In this document: positions 1-7,605 of the stretch, one piece after another
Layout of the letters: every line of letters starts with the position of its first letter
Position numbering within the stretch: position 1 is the first letter of the stretch
From: Christensenella sp964438705
Lineage (GTDB): Bacteria > Bacillota > Clostridia > Christensenellales > Christensenellaceae
DNA length: 64,000 nt
Reading direction: 5' to 3'
NCBI GenBank assembly: GCA_964438705.1
Contig: CAYTKQ010000007.1
Coordinates: 70,416 to 134,415, forward strand
Notes under the pieces: generated by a model
Database searches by the model: none
What the model was told of the DNA's origin: nothing
The model's input: the letters and a program-made list of their open reading frames with translations, nothing else
Made by a program: the position numbers and the translations under genes

Positions 1-534
1 TATCAGACGGTATACGCAAAAGAGGACGGAAGCGCGGCAGCACCCACGGCAGGGCTGCACTTTACGCCCGCGCTGCTCGAGAAAATCGAAGGAATGGGCG
101 TGATCGTCGTGAAAATATTGCTTCACGTTGGGTTGGGTACGTTCCGACCCATGAAGGAGGAAACGGTGGAGGCGCACGTGATGCACGCCGAATCCTACTG
201 TGTGAGCGAGGAAGCGGCGGAGGCCGTGAACGCGGCCAAGCGTGAGGGCCGCAGGGTGATCGCCGTGGGCACGACGAGCGTGCGTACGCTGGAAAGCGCG
301 GCGAAGGACGGCGTGTTATACGCGGGAAGCGGAGAGACGGATATTTTTATCTATCCGGGGTATGAATGGCAGATCGTGGACGCGCTCATCACCAACTTCC
401 ATCTTCCGAAATCCACACTGGTGATGCTTGTTGCAGCGCTTACGGGGCGCGAAGAAATTCTCGATGTGTATGCGCAGGCGGTTGACGGGCGGTATCGCTT
501 TTTCAGCTTCGGCGACGCGATGATGATTGTGTAG
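1..534 (+). CDS. queA: QueA, tRNA ribosyltransferase-isomerase (3' part)
   Basis: C-terminal portion of S-adenosylmethionine:tRNA ribosyltransferase-isomerase, which moves the ribosyl group of SAM onto the 7-deazaguanine at tRNA wobble position 34 to make epoxyqueuosine. The frame is already open at base 1 and conserved sequence (APTAGLHFTPALLEKI) lies before the first internal Met at 94, so that Met is not the start and the gene begins outside the window. Family blocks visible are HVGLGTFRP, GTTSVRTLES, ITNFHLPKSTL and the C-terminal YRFFSFGDAMMI. The stop overlaps the Shine-Dalgarno of the next gene. Its usual partner tgt is found only at 11682. Confidence 0.96.
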   Translation, partial: YQTVYAKEDGSAAAPTAGLHFTPALLEKIEGMGVIVVKILLHVGLGTFRPMKEETVEAHVMHAESYCVSEEAAEAVNAAKREGRRVIAVGTTSVRTLESAAKDGVLYAGSGETDIFIYPGYEWQIVDALITNFHLPKSTLVMLVAALTGREEILDVYAQAVDGRYRFFSFGDAMMIV

Positions 535-542
535 GAGTGTTT

Positions 543-1334
543 ATGGGGACGATTTGGGCGGTATACTTCAGTGCGACGCTTACGACGCGAAAGGTCGTGT
601 GTGCGGTTGCGGAGGCGATCGGCAAATATGAGGAATATGATTTTACCCTGCCGCGTATGCGGGAGCAGGCGCTGCGCTTTTCTTCCGAGGATATCGTGGT
701 GTTTGGCGTACCCGTCTATGCGGGACGGGTGCCGAATGTGCTGCTTAAGTATCTCGACACCATCGAGGGAAACGGCGCGGCGGTCATCCCCGTTGTGGTT
801 TACGGAAATCGAGACTTTGACGACGCGCTCATCGAGCTGCGGGATATTTTGAAAAAGCGTGGAATGAAGCCGATTGCGGCGGGCGCGTTCATCGGGCAGC
901 ACGCATTTTCCGACGTGCTTGCGGAGGGGCGGCCGGATGAAGCGGATCTGGCGGTTGCTGCGGCGCTTGGGTGCGCGCTTGAAAAGCTGCGGACAGAAGA
1001 CCTGTCGGAGCTTGCGGTGGAAGGAACGCCTTACCCGTATCGCGGATATTATATGCCGCGTGACAGGGACGGGAAGTCCATCGATATCCGCAAGGTAAAA
1101 CCCGTGAGCGACGACGCGTGCACAGGCTGCGGAATGTGCGCGCGCATTTGCCCGATGGGGTCGATCCCGCAGGACAATCCCCGTGTGTGCGAGGGCATAT
1201 GCATCAAATGCTGCGCGTGTGTGAAAAGATGCCTGCGCGGGGCGAAGCGTTTTGAGGACGCGGGATTTTTGTATCATAAAAGGGAACTGGAAGAACATTT
1301 TTTGCGCAGGGCTGAGGTCAAACTTTTTTGGTAG
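543..1334 (+). CDS. EFR1-type flavodoxin/ferredoxin fusion protein
   Basis: About 263 aa. The N-terminal ~150 residues look like a flavodoxin fold (IWAVYFSATLTTRKV, then DIVVFGVPVYAGRVP, then VVVYGNRDFDDAL). The C-terminus carries two ferredoxin cysteine groups, CTGCGMCARICP and CIKCCACVKRC, expected to bind two [4Fe-4S] clusters. This is the architecture of the EFR1 family of anaerobes, whose electron partner is generally unknown. I prefer ATG 543 (GGAG five bases upstream); GTG 537 is in frame. It follows queA by 8 bp and precedes a membrane protein by 12 bp, so cotranscription is likely. Confidence 0.88.
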   Translation: MGTIWAVYFSATLTTRKVVCAVAEAIGKYEEYDFTLPRMREQALRFSSEDIVVFGVPVYAGRVPNVLLKYLDTIEGNGAAVIPVVVYGNRDFDDALIELRDILKKRGMKPIAAGAFIGQHAFSDVLAEGRPDEADLAVAAALGCALEKLRTEDLSELAVEGTPYPYRGYYMPRDRDGKSIDIRKVKPVSDDACTGCGMCARICPMGSIPQDNPRVCEGICIKCCACVKRCLRGAKRFEDAGFLYHKRELEEHFLRRAEVKLFW

Positions 1335-1346
1335 GGGAGTGATCGC

Positions 1347-1823
1347 ATGTTTGGGCATCTTGGTTTTTCGTACATTGGGTTGATTTTGCTGATGCTGTTG
1401 ATTGTGCCGAACATTCTGTGGATGCGGCGCAGGCCGGCGGGATATGACGGCGGAGATGAAAGCGGTGTGCTGATGATGCTCGAGCGCATCGGTGAATTTG
1501 GCTGTGCCACATGCGCGCTGATTTTCAGCGACTTTAATTGCGCGCCCTTCACGCCGTGGAGCGTGTGGCTCATCGCCGCATTTGCGATGATGGCGCTTTA
1601 CGAGCTGTGCTGGCTGCGGTATTTTAAGAGCAAACAGCGCCTGCGGGACATGTACCGCAGCTTTTATGTGATCCCCGTGCCGCTCGCGGTTTTTCCTCCG
1701 CTGGCATTTTTGCTTCTGGGGATTTACGGGAAGGTGATCTGGATGATTTTGTTTGCGGTCGTCTTTGGCATCGGACACATCGGCATCCATTTGCAGGGCG
1801 CAAAGGGTGTGGGAAGAAAGTAG
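1347..1823 (+). CDS. Hypothetical four-helix membrane protein
   Basis: 158 aa, not recognised. Four hydrophobic stretches are visible: near residues 5-25 (YIGLILLMLLIVPNILW), 70-90 (WLIAAFAMMALYELCWL), 107-127 (YVIPVPLAVFPPLAFLLLG) and 130-150 (WMILFAVVFGIGHIGI). A short loop of charged residues (FKSKQRLRDM) lies between helices two and three. The ATG has a good GGGGAG Shine-Dalgarno. It sits 12 bp after the ferredoxin fusion and 22 bp before the HAD phosphatase, so it is probably in the same transcript. No catalytic motif is apparent. Confidence 0.7.
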   Translation: MFGHLGFSYIGLILLMLLIVPNILWMRRRPAGYDGGDESGVLMMLERIGEFGCATCALIFSDFNCAPFTPWSVWLIAAFAMMALYELCWLRYFKSKQRLRDMYRSFYVIPVPLAVFPPLAFLLLGIYGKVIWMILFAVVFGIGHIGIHLQGAKGVGRK

Positions 1824-1845
1824 TTGGAGAAGAAGGAGAAATTGG

Positions 1846-2646
1846 ATGGCGGAATATAAGATGGTGTTCAGCGACATTGACGGGACACTTTTAAACAGCG
1901 AAGGTGTGATTACAGAGGATACGGCAAGGGCGATCGGCAGGCTTCAAAATGCGGGCACGCCGTTTGTTCTTGTTTCGTCGCGCCCGCCGTTCGGGCTTTC
2001 GCATTTGCACGAGGAATTAAAGCTCAATGCCCCGACGATCTGCTATGGCGGGTCGCTCGTGATGGACAAAGAAAGCGCGCTTCACGAAGCGCCGCTTTTG
2101 GGGCAGGACGGGCTTTATGTGGTTGAGACCGCCGCGCGGTTTTGGCCGGAGGTGTGCTGCACCCTTTCCACCATCGACAGGTGGATCGTGGACGATCTGA
2201 AAAACCCGTGGGTGATCCTCGAAAACAAGGTGACGGGCATCGTGCCCACGCAGGGAAATGTGCGCGGCGTGCTTGCGTCCGGCGAAACGGTGTATAAGAT
2301 GCTGTGCATGGGCGAACCGGAGGAGATCGCCGCGCTGGAGGAATTGCTCGAGCGGGAAGGAAGGGTGAGCGCGAAACGTTCCAAGCCGATTTACCTCGAG
2401 ATCACCGCGCGGGGCGTGTGCAAATCCTCTGCAATCCGTTTTTTGTGCGACGCAAAGGGAATCTCAGCAGAGGAGACGGTCTCATTTGGCGACAACTTCA
2501 ACGACGCGGACATGCTCGAGCACACGGGCCTGAGCTTTGCGATGGGCAACGCGCCCGATGCGATCAAGCAAATTGCGTCGCGCGTGACGCACGACAACGA
2601 CCACGACGGCATTGCGCGGGCGCTTGAGGATGTGTTTGGAGTGTAG
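1846..2646 (+). CDS. Cof-type HAD-family hydrolase
   Basis: 266 aa haloacid-dehalogenase-like phosphatase of the Cof/IIB group, which usually hydrolyse small phosphorylated metabolites. Motif I is DIDGTLLNSEG near the N-terminus (Asp nucleophile and Asp acid/base), motif II lies at FVLVSSRPP, and motif IV is SFGDNFNDADML followed by AMGNA. A cap domain of the IIB kind fits in the middle. The ATG at 1846 is preceded by AAGGAG; upstream in-frame codons overlap the previous gene and look non-homologous. The substrate cannot be told from sequence. Confidence 0.9.
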   Translation: MAEYKMVFSDIDGTLLNSEGVITEDTARAIGRLQNAGTPFVLVSSRPPFGLSHLHEELKLNAPTICYGGSLVMDKESALHEAPLLGQDGLYVVETAARFWPEVCCTLSTIDRWIVDDLKNPWVILENKVTGIVPTQGNVRGVLASGETVYKMLCMGEPEEIAALEELLEREGRVSAKRSKPIYLEITARGVCKSSAIRFLCDAKGISAEETVSFGDNFNDADMLEHTGLSFAMGNAPDAIKQIASRVTHDNDHDGIARALEDVFGV

Positions 2647-2654
2647 GTGAAATG

Positions 2655-3062
2655 TCATTCATCCCATCTGCTTCGCCGCCGCAGCGCAAAACCCAATTTT
2701 GCCGCATATACGGCAAGCAGAAGCGCAGGTATCGTGCTGCTTTCAAAGTTCCGCCAAACAATCGGAGTGATAGGGAAGAAAACAACGATCAAAGCCAGAT
2801 AGGTGATTGTTATTGCGAACGGGATGGTAAAGCCCTTTTGAAACCGCAGTGTGCTGATGTAATATGAAAACAAACCAAACAACATAAACTGGACGACCTT
2901 CATTACATAGTTGAAGATTGAGATCGTGCCGATATCGGAGACATCTCCCGCTTGACCCAGTTCGTAAGCAATATAACGATATATTCCGTTAAACAGCAGC
3001 AACAGCAGCAGCGGAACGAGAGCGATGAATGCGGTGTGGCAGATATATTTTCTTTTTTGCAT
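2655..3062 (-). CDS. Hypothetical membrane protein, last gene of the ABC/peptide operon
   Basis: 135 aa, not recognised. Starts MQKRKYICHTAF with AAGGAG six bases upstream, which decides against in-frame ATG codons further up. Four probable membrane helices: LVPLLLLLLFNGIY, VMKVVQFMLFGLFSYYI, FAITITYLALIVVFFPITP and TIPALLLAVYAAKLGFA. Ends in a basic tail (RRRSRW). It is the most distal gene of a minus-strand operon that starts with two permeases at 6854. The A+T content looks higher than in the housekeeping genes nearby. A role in immunity or as an accessory transporter subunit is a guess from context only. Confidence 0.6.
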   Translation of the reverse strand: MQKRKYICHTAFIALVPLLLLLLFNGIYRYIAYELGQAGDVSDIGTISIFNYVMKVVQFMLFGLFSYYISTLRFQKGFTIPFAITITYLALIVVFFPITPIVWRNFESSTIPALLLAVYAAKLGFALRRRSRWDE

Positions 3063-3172
3063 GACGTGCTCCTTTATAACCACAATGCTCTGCCGGATAT
3101 AATGAACGCTATCGCGTGCGGCAGACAATCGTATCAGCGCGTGAGTTGCGCAGGATATGCCTTGCGTAACGT

Positions 3173-3535
3173 TTAGAAGCGCAACTTCCTGATGCAGAAG
3201 ATCACATGCAGGATATTTCCGGTAAGCAGCACGATGGCAGCACCTATCACCGTTTCAACCTGCGGGATATTGAATTGAGAGGAAATGAAAAGCAAGGTTG
3301 CCATCGAAAGTGCGGCGATGCCGTTGGCGATGGCTTTGTGCAATTCACGGGCTGTTGATTTGTGCAACAATGACACATAAACGCCCGGTACGGCAAAAAG
3401 CAGGATACTCAACAGCGTCTCATAAACAGGATTAAATTCCCTCATGCTGACAGCCTCCGCCATCGGTAGTAAAAAAGCTATCATGAGCAGAAATGGAACG
3501 GGAAAAATTGCAATTATGATTGATGATATGCGCAT
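3173..3535 (-). CDS. Hypothetical small membrane protein in the ABC/peptide operon
   Basis: 120 aa, not recognised. Four hydrophobic stretches: IIIAIFPVPFLLMIAFLLP, TLLSILLFAVPGVYVSLL, AIANGIAALSMATLLFI and VIGAAIVLLTGNILHVIF. The start has a clear AAAGGAG and lies only 12 bases after the stop of the secreted peptide gene at 3548, which argues for co-translation in one mRNA. No enzymatic motif is visible. Small multi-helix proteins beside peptide exporters are often immunity proteins, but nothing here proves that. Confidence 0.6.
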   Translation of the reverse strand: MRISSIIIAIFPVPFLLMIAFLLPMAEAVSMREFNPVYETLLSILLFAVPGVYVSLLHKSTARELHKAIANGIAALSMATLLFISSQFNIPQVETVIGAAIVLLTGNILHVIFCIRKLRF

Positions 3536-3547
3536 AATTTAACTCCT

Positions 3548-3733
3548 TTAAAGTATTGTCGTTTGGTTCATAAATACTATAGTAGCTTCGCCTTTTAATG
3601 TTGTCTTAGTGACGCCATAGCTGCCGTAGGGCTTTGAAGCGGTGGCAGATGCGGTCGCTGAAATTGCCAGGATGGACGCAATCACCAAAATAACAACTAC
3701 GATCCTTGTGGTCAGTTTTTTGTTTTTCATCAT
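3548..3733 (-). CDS. Small secreted peptide with signal sequence
   Basis: 61 aa from MMKNKKLTTR, with GAGGAGG seven bases upstream. An in-frame ATG at 3748 would overlap that Shine-Dalgarno. Layout is a textbook signal peptide: basic N-terminus, hydrophobic core IVVVILVIASILAI, then an AxA-type cleavage region (ATASATAS). The predicted mature part is about 29 residues, begins near SKPYGSYGVTKTTLKG, has no cysteine and is rich in Gly, Thr and Tyr. It lies directly downstream of an ABC exporter-like ATPase. It could be a bacteriocin-like or signalling peptide, or a secreted sensor. I do not recognise the family. Confidence 0.62.
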   Translation of the reverse strand: MMKNKKLTTRIVVVILVIASILAISATASATASKPYGSYGVTKTTLKGEATIVFMNQTTIL

Positions 3734-3763
3734 CTTCTTCCTCCTCATGATTTGAGAGCCAAG

Positions 3764-4438
3764 CTATTTTATGGTTGAAATGAAGCCGTCGGTAATCAAA
3801 TATTGACGTTTGCATATTTGCGCCAGATTGGGATTGTGCGTGACGATGATGATCGTTACGCCGGATTTGTTCAGCGCAGTGAGCACCTCTGCCATGTCGT
3901 GGGCAGTCGATGAATCCAAAGCGCCCGTCGGTTCGTCGGCTAGAATGACATCGGGATGCATGACCAGCGCGCGCGCGATGGCAATGCGCTGTTTTTGTCC
4001 GCCGGAAAGTTCGGATACAGGCCTTTTGTACAGGTCGGCAATTTTTAATTGTTCAAGGATCTCGATCGCGCGGGGCTGACACTCCGTATACTTTGTTTTT
4101 GAAAAATACAAGGGAACGCTTACATTTTCCATGACCGTGCGCCCTTCGATCAAACCAAAATCCTGCAGCACAAAGCCAATTTTTTCGTTTCGGATTGCTG
4201 CTTTTTGGTTTTCGCTCAGCGAATCGATTTGCAGACCGTCCAACAAGTAGTTTCCATGAAATTGATGATCGAGACAGCCAATGATATTCAGCAATGTGGT
4301 TTTTCCGCTGCCGGATGCTCCCATGATAGAAACCATGCTGCCTTGTTCGACATGAAAATCGATTCCGCGCAAGGCATGAACGGCATTAGTTTTGTTTTCA
4401 TTATAGATTTTTTTGATGTTTGTCATTTCCAGCAACAT
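3764..4438 (-). CDS. ABC transporter ATP-binding protein, MacB/LolD-like
   Basis: 224 aa ATPase of the family that pairs with FtsX-type permeases. Walker A GASGSGKT at residues 40-47, Q-loop Gln92, signature LSGGQKQR at 144-151, Walker B VILADEPTG at 164-172, and the switch His in IIVTHNP. Such ATPases power lipoprotein or peptide movement, or antimicrobial-peptide sensing. Lactococcin-972-type exporters use a similar ATPase. It starts 2 bp after the permease stop on the same strand, so the permeases and ATPase are translated as a unit. Confidence 0.93.
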   Translation of the reverse strand: MLLEMTNIKKIYNENKTNAVHALRGIDFHVEQGSMVSIMGASGSGKTTLLNIIGCLDHQFHGNYLLDGLQIDSLSENQKAAIRNEKIGFVLQDFGLIEGRTVMENVSVPLYFSKTKYTECQPRAIEILEQLKIADLYKRPVSELSGGQKQRIAIARALVMHPDVILADEPTGALDSSTAHDMAEVLTALNKSGVTIIIVTHNPNLAQICKRQYLITDGFISTIK

Positions 4439-4440
4439 GA

Positions 4441-5673
4441 CTATTCCCCCTTGTCAATTTGTGACAGATTCATTTTTGCGATTCGCTGAGCTGAAATGAG
4501 TGCCGAGATGATGATGATGATGGAAACGGAACCGATGGTGACCCAGTAGGTTATGATTCCGGACTCAGACATTGCGGGAATGTATAGCGGGGAGAGGAGT
4601 GTCATCACCACCGCTGGAATCGCTACGAGCAAAGAAGCCGCCAAGACGCTGATGAAAACGGCGGTTCTTTTTTTCATCCCGCACAAAAAGTAAACACCAA
4701 AGACATTTTCATTGCGCGAATGGGATAGCAGCGTATAGCCGCCCAAGCCAAACACACCAAACAAAAACAGGACAAGCGCAAGCACGAACTCAGTGTTATA
4801 AATTTTGAAAGTAATTTCCAATTCGTTATGAAACAGCGTATCAACGGTATAATAGTTTCCGTATTTTCCGCCTTCCTGAAGAACGGAGGCCGTTTTTTGG
4901 ACGTTGGTGCCTTCTTCAAAAAACAGCAATCGGCTCTTGGAGACATCGCTTGGCGTAACAAAGTTTAATTTTTCAAGCGGCGCAAGCATGATGAACTGAT
5001 CGGCACCCGGAACCCCCATGTTGACCCACTTGTTCATGACCGCAATGGAATTGAGCCGGGGCATGGTCGAGCCGTAACCGAGGTTGAAAAATATGTCCCT
5101 ATCGTCAAGAAGGCCAATCACGTAACATTTCATTGTTTTGCCCGTCATGTCAATATTCAGTTCGAAGCAATCGCCGACGCTGTAAAGGTCACGATAGCGT
5201 CCACCCAAAACAACAGGGATGGAGTCAGAAGGCTGCTGAGCATCTGCCGGCTGAAACCACTCGCCGTCTTTGAGCGGTAAGGAACAATTTTTGCGCATGG
5301 CGTCGTCATAACCAATCATGCGGATATTGTCGTGGGAATCATTTGAAAAGATAAGCTCTGCGGTTTTTCCCTGACCGATCAAACCATCGATTGTTCCCAG
5401 CGATCGTTTCATCAGATCGCTCATTTCATCCACCTCTTCTTCGGATGCATACAGACGACCATCCAACAGGCTCTGCACCCGCTCAAACGGTAAAAAGTAG
5501 ATTGATTCCGATCGGACACTTTCCTTCACGCTATTTTGAAGGGAGAGGGTATAGGATATGGGGGAGAGCGCAGTTGCAAGAGCATAAATCAAATATGCTG
5601 TCAGCAGGATAATCACTGCTTCGCGGATCAAATATCTGGAATACAGTTTGCGGATTAAATAGAACAGCTTCAT
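4441..5673 (-). CDS. ABC transporter permease, FtsX-like (second)
   Basis: 410 aa. One helix near the N-terminus (EAVIILLTAYLIYALATAL), a large extracytoplasmic region of about 250 residues, then three C-terminal helices (FVLALVLFLFGVFGLGGYTLL; AVFISVLAASLLVAIPAVVM; WVTIGSVSIIIIISALISA). This is the MacB/FtsX permease layout. Its ATG overlaps the stop of the upstream permease by 4 bp. With two different ~400-aa permeases and one ATPase the transporter is probably a heterodimer. The extracytoplasmic part has a MacB-like feel (SIPVVLGGRYRDLYSVGDCFEL). Confidence 0.85.
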   Translation of the reverse strand: MKLFYLIRKLYSRYLIREAVIILLTAYLIYALATALSPISYTLSLQNSVKESVRSESIYFLPFERVQSLLDGRLYASEEEVDEMSDLMKRSLGTIDGLIGQGKTAELIFSNDSHDNIRMIGYDDAMRKNCSLPLKDGEWFQPADAQQPSDSIPVVLGGRYRDLYSVGDCFELNIDMTGKTMKCYVIGLLDDRDIFFNLGYGSTMPRLNSIAVMNKWVNMGVPGADQFIMLAPLEKLNFVTPSDVSKSRLLFFEEGTNVQKTASVLQEGGKYGNYYTVDTLFHNELEITFKIYNTEFVLALVLFLFGVFGLGGYTLLSHSRNENVFGVYFLCGMKKRTAVFISVLAASLLVAIPAVVMTLLSPLYIPAMSESGIITYWVTIGSVSIIIIISALISAQRIAKMNLSQIDKGE

Positions 5674-6854
5674 AGTGCATTCCTCCTGTTTAAGAGTTGC
5701 GTGTTTTGCTTGATCTGAGGAATCATAAACAGCAGGGAAAGAAGATAGCCCCCCAAAAAGATCGCCACATATTCTATCAAATCAAAGCGAAATGAGATTT
5801 CCAGCAATTCTGTAACAGGGGTCAGCAGATTTTGCGCAAGGATGGCGATGAAAAACGATATGGATACAATAACCAACCATTCGCATAGCATGAGGGATGC
5901 CACCGTTTTTTTGCTGGCGCCGCATGTCATGTAGGTACGATAGACGGTTCGATTGAGCTGCAGCCAATAGATAAAGAGGGCCGCGATATTCACCAATGCC
6001 ACTGCGACGATCCCAACGGCCTGCAGCAGATCGGCCTGCATCGTTTCCGAAAAATGGGTTTGCGGCAACACCGGCGGCATTATCATAGCGTTTGGAAAGG
6101 TTTCTTCCAACTGCCGCAGGATCGAATAATAAGAATCCGCGTCTTTTATATCGTACTCCAGTCGAACGACCTGAGGCTTCAGACCTAATTTTAGAAAATT
6201 TTTATAAGGAATGATTTTTGCCTGATCGACGACATTCACTTGCTGGGTTTCGTCGAACGCATCATCCTCCGCATGGGAATGAATCTGAGATTCATCCGTC
6301 GGAGGATAATATTTTTCATACAGTGCATCTTGGAAGGTAAAAAAAATCCTGTTCGTGGGAAGAATGCCGAAGCCAATTATTTCAAAGTGCTCACTCGCTA
6401 TTTTGGTTGGAAACGATGCATAATCAAAATCAGGACGCGAATATAAACGACCGGAGAGGATGGCTAGATTGGCTCCTTCGGACAGTTCGGTTTCGGTGAA
6501 AAATCTTCCTTCATCCTGCACAAACCATCTATCGTCGTTGGCTCCGTGCCAGCCGACGATCATGGGGGAGTCTTCATTGATGCGCATGATAAGCGCTGTA
6601 CGCAATAGATCGCTGCTGTCGATGATATGTTCCACCTGTGCCATGTTATCACTTGTAACCAAATCATCAAAATCGATGGAGTAGGTGCTGAATGCTGAAA
6701 AACCCCGCGAGGCAACCAAAGTGAGCTTAATGATGCCGAACATCATATGAAATGCCAGAAAGGACACAGCAATTCCGCAAATCAGCAGAACAGACAATAA
6801 TTTTCGTGTGCGAAACAGGTTTGCGATATCCTTGAGAACCAATCGAAACAACAT
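5670..6854 (-). CDS. ABC transporter permease, FtsX-like (first gene of operon)
   Basis: 394 aa, with an N-terminal helix (LLSVLLICGIAVSFLAFHMMF), a long extracytoplasmic segment, and three C-terminal helices (LLQAVGIVAVALVNIAALFIY; LMLCEWLVIVSISFFIAI; LIEYVAIFLGGYLLSLLF). It is related in layout to the 410-aa permease downstream but clearly different in sequence. First gene of a minus-strand operon of six genes. The region 50-90 bp upstream holds a promoter-like motif shared with the putative anti-sigma gene at 7606, which suggests control by the divergent ECF sigma factor. Confidence 0.83.
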   Translation of the reverse strand: MLFRLVLKDIANLFRTRKLLSVLLICGIAVSFLAFHMMFGIIKLTLVASRGFSAFSTYSIDFDDLVTSDNMAQVEHIIDSSDLLRTALIMRINEDSPMIVGWHGANDDRWFVQDEGRFFTETELSEGANLAILSGRLYSRPDFDYASFPTKIASEHFEIIGFGILPTNRIFFTFQDALYEKYYPPTDESQIHSHAEDDAFDETQQVNVVDQAKIIPYKNFLKLGLKPQVVRLEYDIKDADSYYSILRQLEETFPNAMIMPPVLPQTHFSETMQADLLQAVGIVAVALVNIAALFIYWLQLNRTVYRTYMTCGASKKTVASLMLCEWLVIVSISFFIAILAQNLLTPVTELLEISFRFDLIEYVAIFLGGYLLSLLFMIPQIKQNTQLLNRRNAL

Positions 6855-6900
6855 GACGCACCCCCTTGGGTTAGAATTTACCCGTTTTTGTTGTGCTCTT

Positions 6901-6940
6901 ATTAAATTAACCTCGCCAAGGGAGCAAAAGGGGGGTGGAT
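6901..6940 (-). promoter_or_regulatory. Candidate ECF-sigma promoter, copy A (before the ABC/peptide operon)
   Basis: On the minus strand this 40-bp segment contains ACCCCCCTTTTG, then TTGGC, then GGTTAA. Compared base by base with the segment at 7512-7551 (plus strand), 31 of 40 positions agree, in non-coding DNA, each about 50 bp before a start codon. Taking ACCCCCC as -35 and GGTTAA as -10 gives a 17-bp spacer. Recognition by the sigma factor at 7042 is an inference. Confidence 0.6.
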
Positions 6941-6951
6941 TTCAAAAATAA

Positions 6952-6981
6952 TTGTGAAAAACATTAAAAATGTGTTAGAAT
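6952..6981 (+). promoter_or_regulatory. Vegetative-type promoter for the ECF sigma gene
   Basis: TTGTGA (6952-6957), 18-bp spacer, TAGAAT (6976-6981), about 60 bp ahead of the sigma gene. It resembles a housekeeping promoter and differs from the shared motif at 6901-6940, so the sigma gene may be expressed at a base level independent of itself. Confidence 0.55.
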
Positions 6982-7041
6982 CAAGCCATGCAAAGCGAAG
7001 ATCTATGTGTGGGAATCTGCGTTGTATAGGGGTAGGGATTG

Positions 7042-7512
7042 ATGGATCGTCTGGTCGTTTTGTTTGAAAAGCATTACGGGTTTTACTTTACCATTGTTTT
7101 TCGGATACTGGGAAATGCCGCTGATGCGGAGGATGTGTTGCAGATCGCTTTCATGAAGGCATATCGTTCCGCTACGGAACACATCGGTGATCAGGATTTG
7201 AAACGGTGGTTTGTTGTCGTATGTAAAAATACGGCATTATCGTATCTTGAGAAGAATATAAAGGATGCCGAACGTGAAAAAGCATATTTTATGGAACGTG
7301 AAGCGCACTACAACGTTGAGGATGAAGCGGTGCTCGGCATTGTGGTAGAGCAGCAACTGGATACGATTCCGCCGGAGCTGGCACCCTATCTTCGTGAGCA
7401 CATTCTTGACGAGGTGCCGATCAAGGTGATTTGCCGCAAATATGGGGTCAGCAGGGATAAAATGCGCTATTGGAAAAAGCAACTGGAAAAAAACTTGAAA
7501 AATATTTTATGA
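7042..7512 (+). CDS. ECF-type RNA polymerase sigma factor
   Basis: 156 aa. Region 2 spans roughly residues 5-70 (LVVLFEKHYGFYFTIVFRIL, then DAEDVLQIAFMKAYRS, the usual core-binding signature). Region 4 is near 105-155 (LDTIPPELAPYLREHIL, then VICRKYGVSRDKMRYWKKQL, a helix-turn-helix for the -35 element). Length fits small extracytoplasmic-function sigma factors. ATG 7042 is chosen; a TTG at 7039 is directly adjacent. It is followed after 93 bp by a single-span membrane protein, the usual place of an anti-sigma factor, and is divergent from the ABC/peptide operon. Confidence 0.88.
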   Translation: MDRLVVLFEKHYGFYFTIVFRILGNAADAEDVLQIAFMKAYRSATEHIGDQDLKRWFVVVCKNTALSYLEKNIKDAEREKAYFMEREAHYNVEDEAVLGIVVEQQLDTIPPELAPYLREHILDEVPIKVICRKYGVSRDKMRYWKKQLEKNLKNIL

Positions 7513-7551
7513 TCTACCCCCCTTTTGGTGCGTTGGCTCGGTTAAATAAGT
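7512..7551 (+). promoter_or_regulatory. Candidate ECF-sigma promoter, copy B (before the anti-sigma gene)
   Basis: Lies in the 93-bp gap between the sigma gene and the membrane protein gene. Shares ACCCCCCTTTTG, TTGGC and GGTTAA at identical spacing with copy A at 6901-6940 (31 of 40 bases). A promoter here would let the sigma factor raise its own antagonist, a common negative feedback. The sigma gene's stop is at 7510-7512, so this copy is non-coding. Confidence 0.6.
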
Positions 7552-7605
7552 AGAATGTGAATAGAGATAAATGGAACGAAGCCAAAGGAAAGGAGGAAGG
7601 GCGGC

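Noticed and set aside
351..1877. 508-codon minus-strand frame over queA, the ferredoxin fusion and the membrane protein
   Set aside because: Lies across three well-supported plus-strand genes and has no protein-like features.
2990..3012. CAG/CAGCAA trinucleotide run
   Set aside because: It encodes the leucine-rich first helix of the membrane protein on the minus strand and is too short for a meaningful repeat.
3548..3733. Direct assignment as a lactococcin-972 bacteriocin
   Set aside because: The ATPase context is similar, but the peptide is too short and lacks a convincing family motif.
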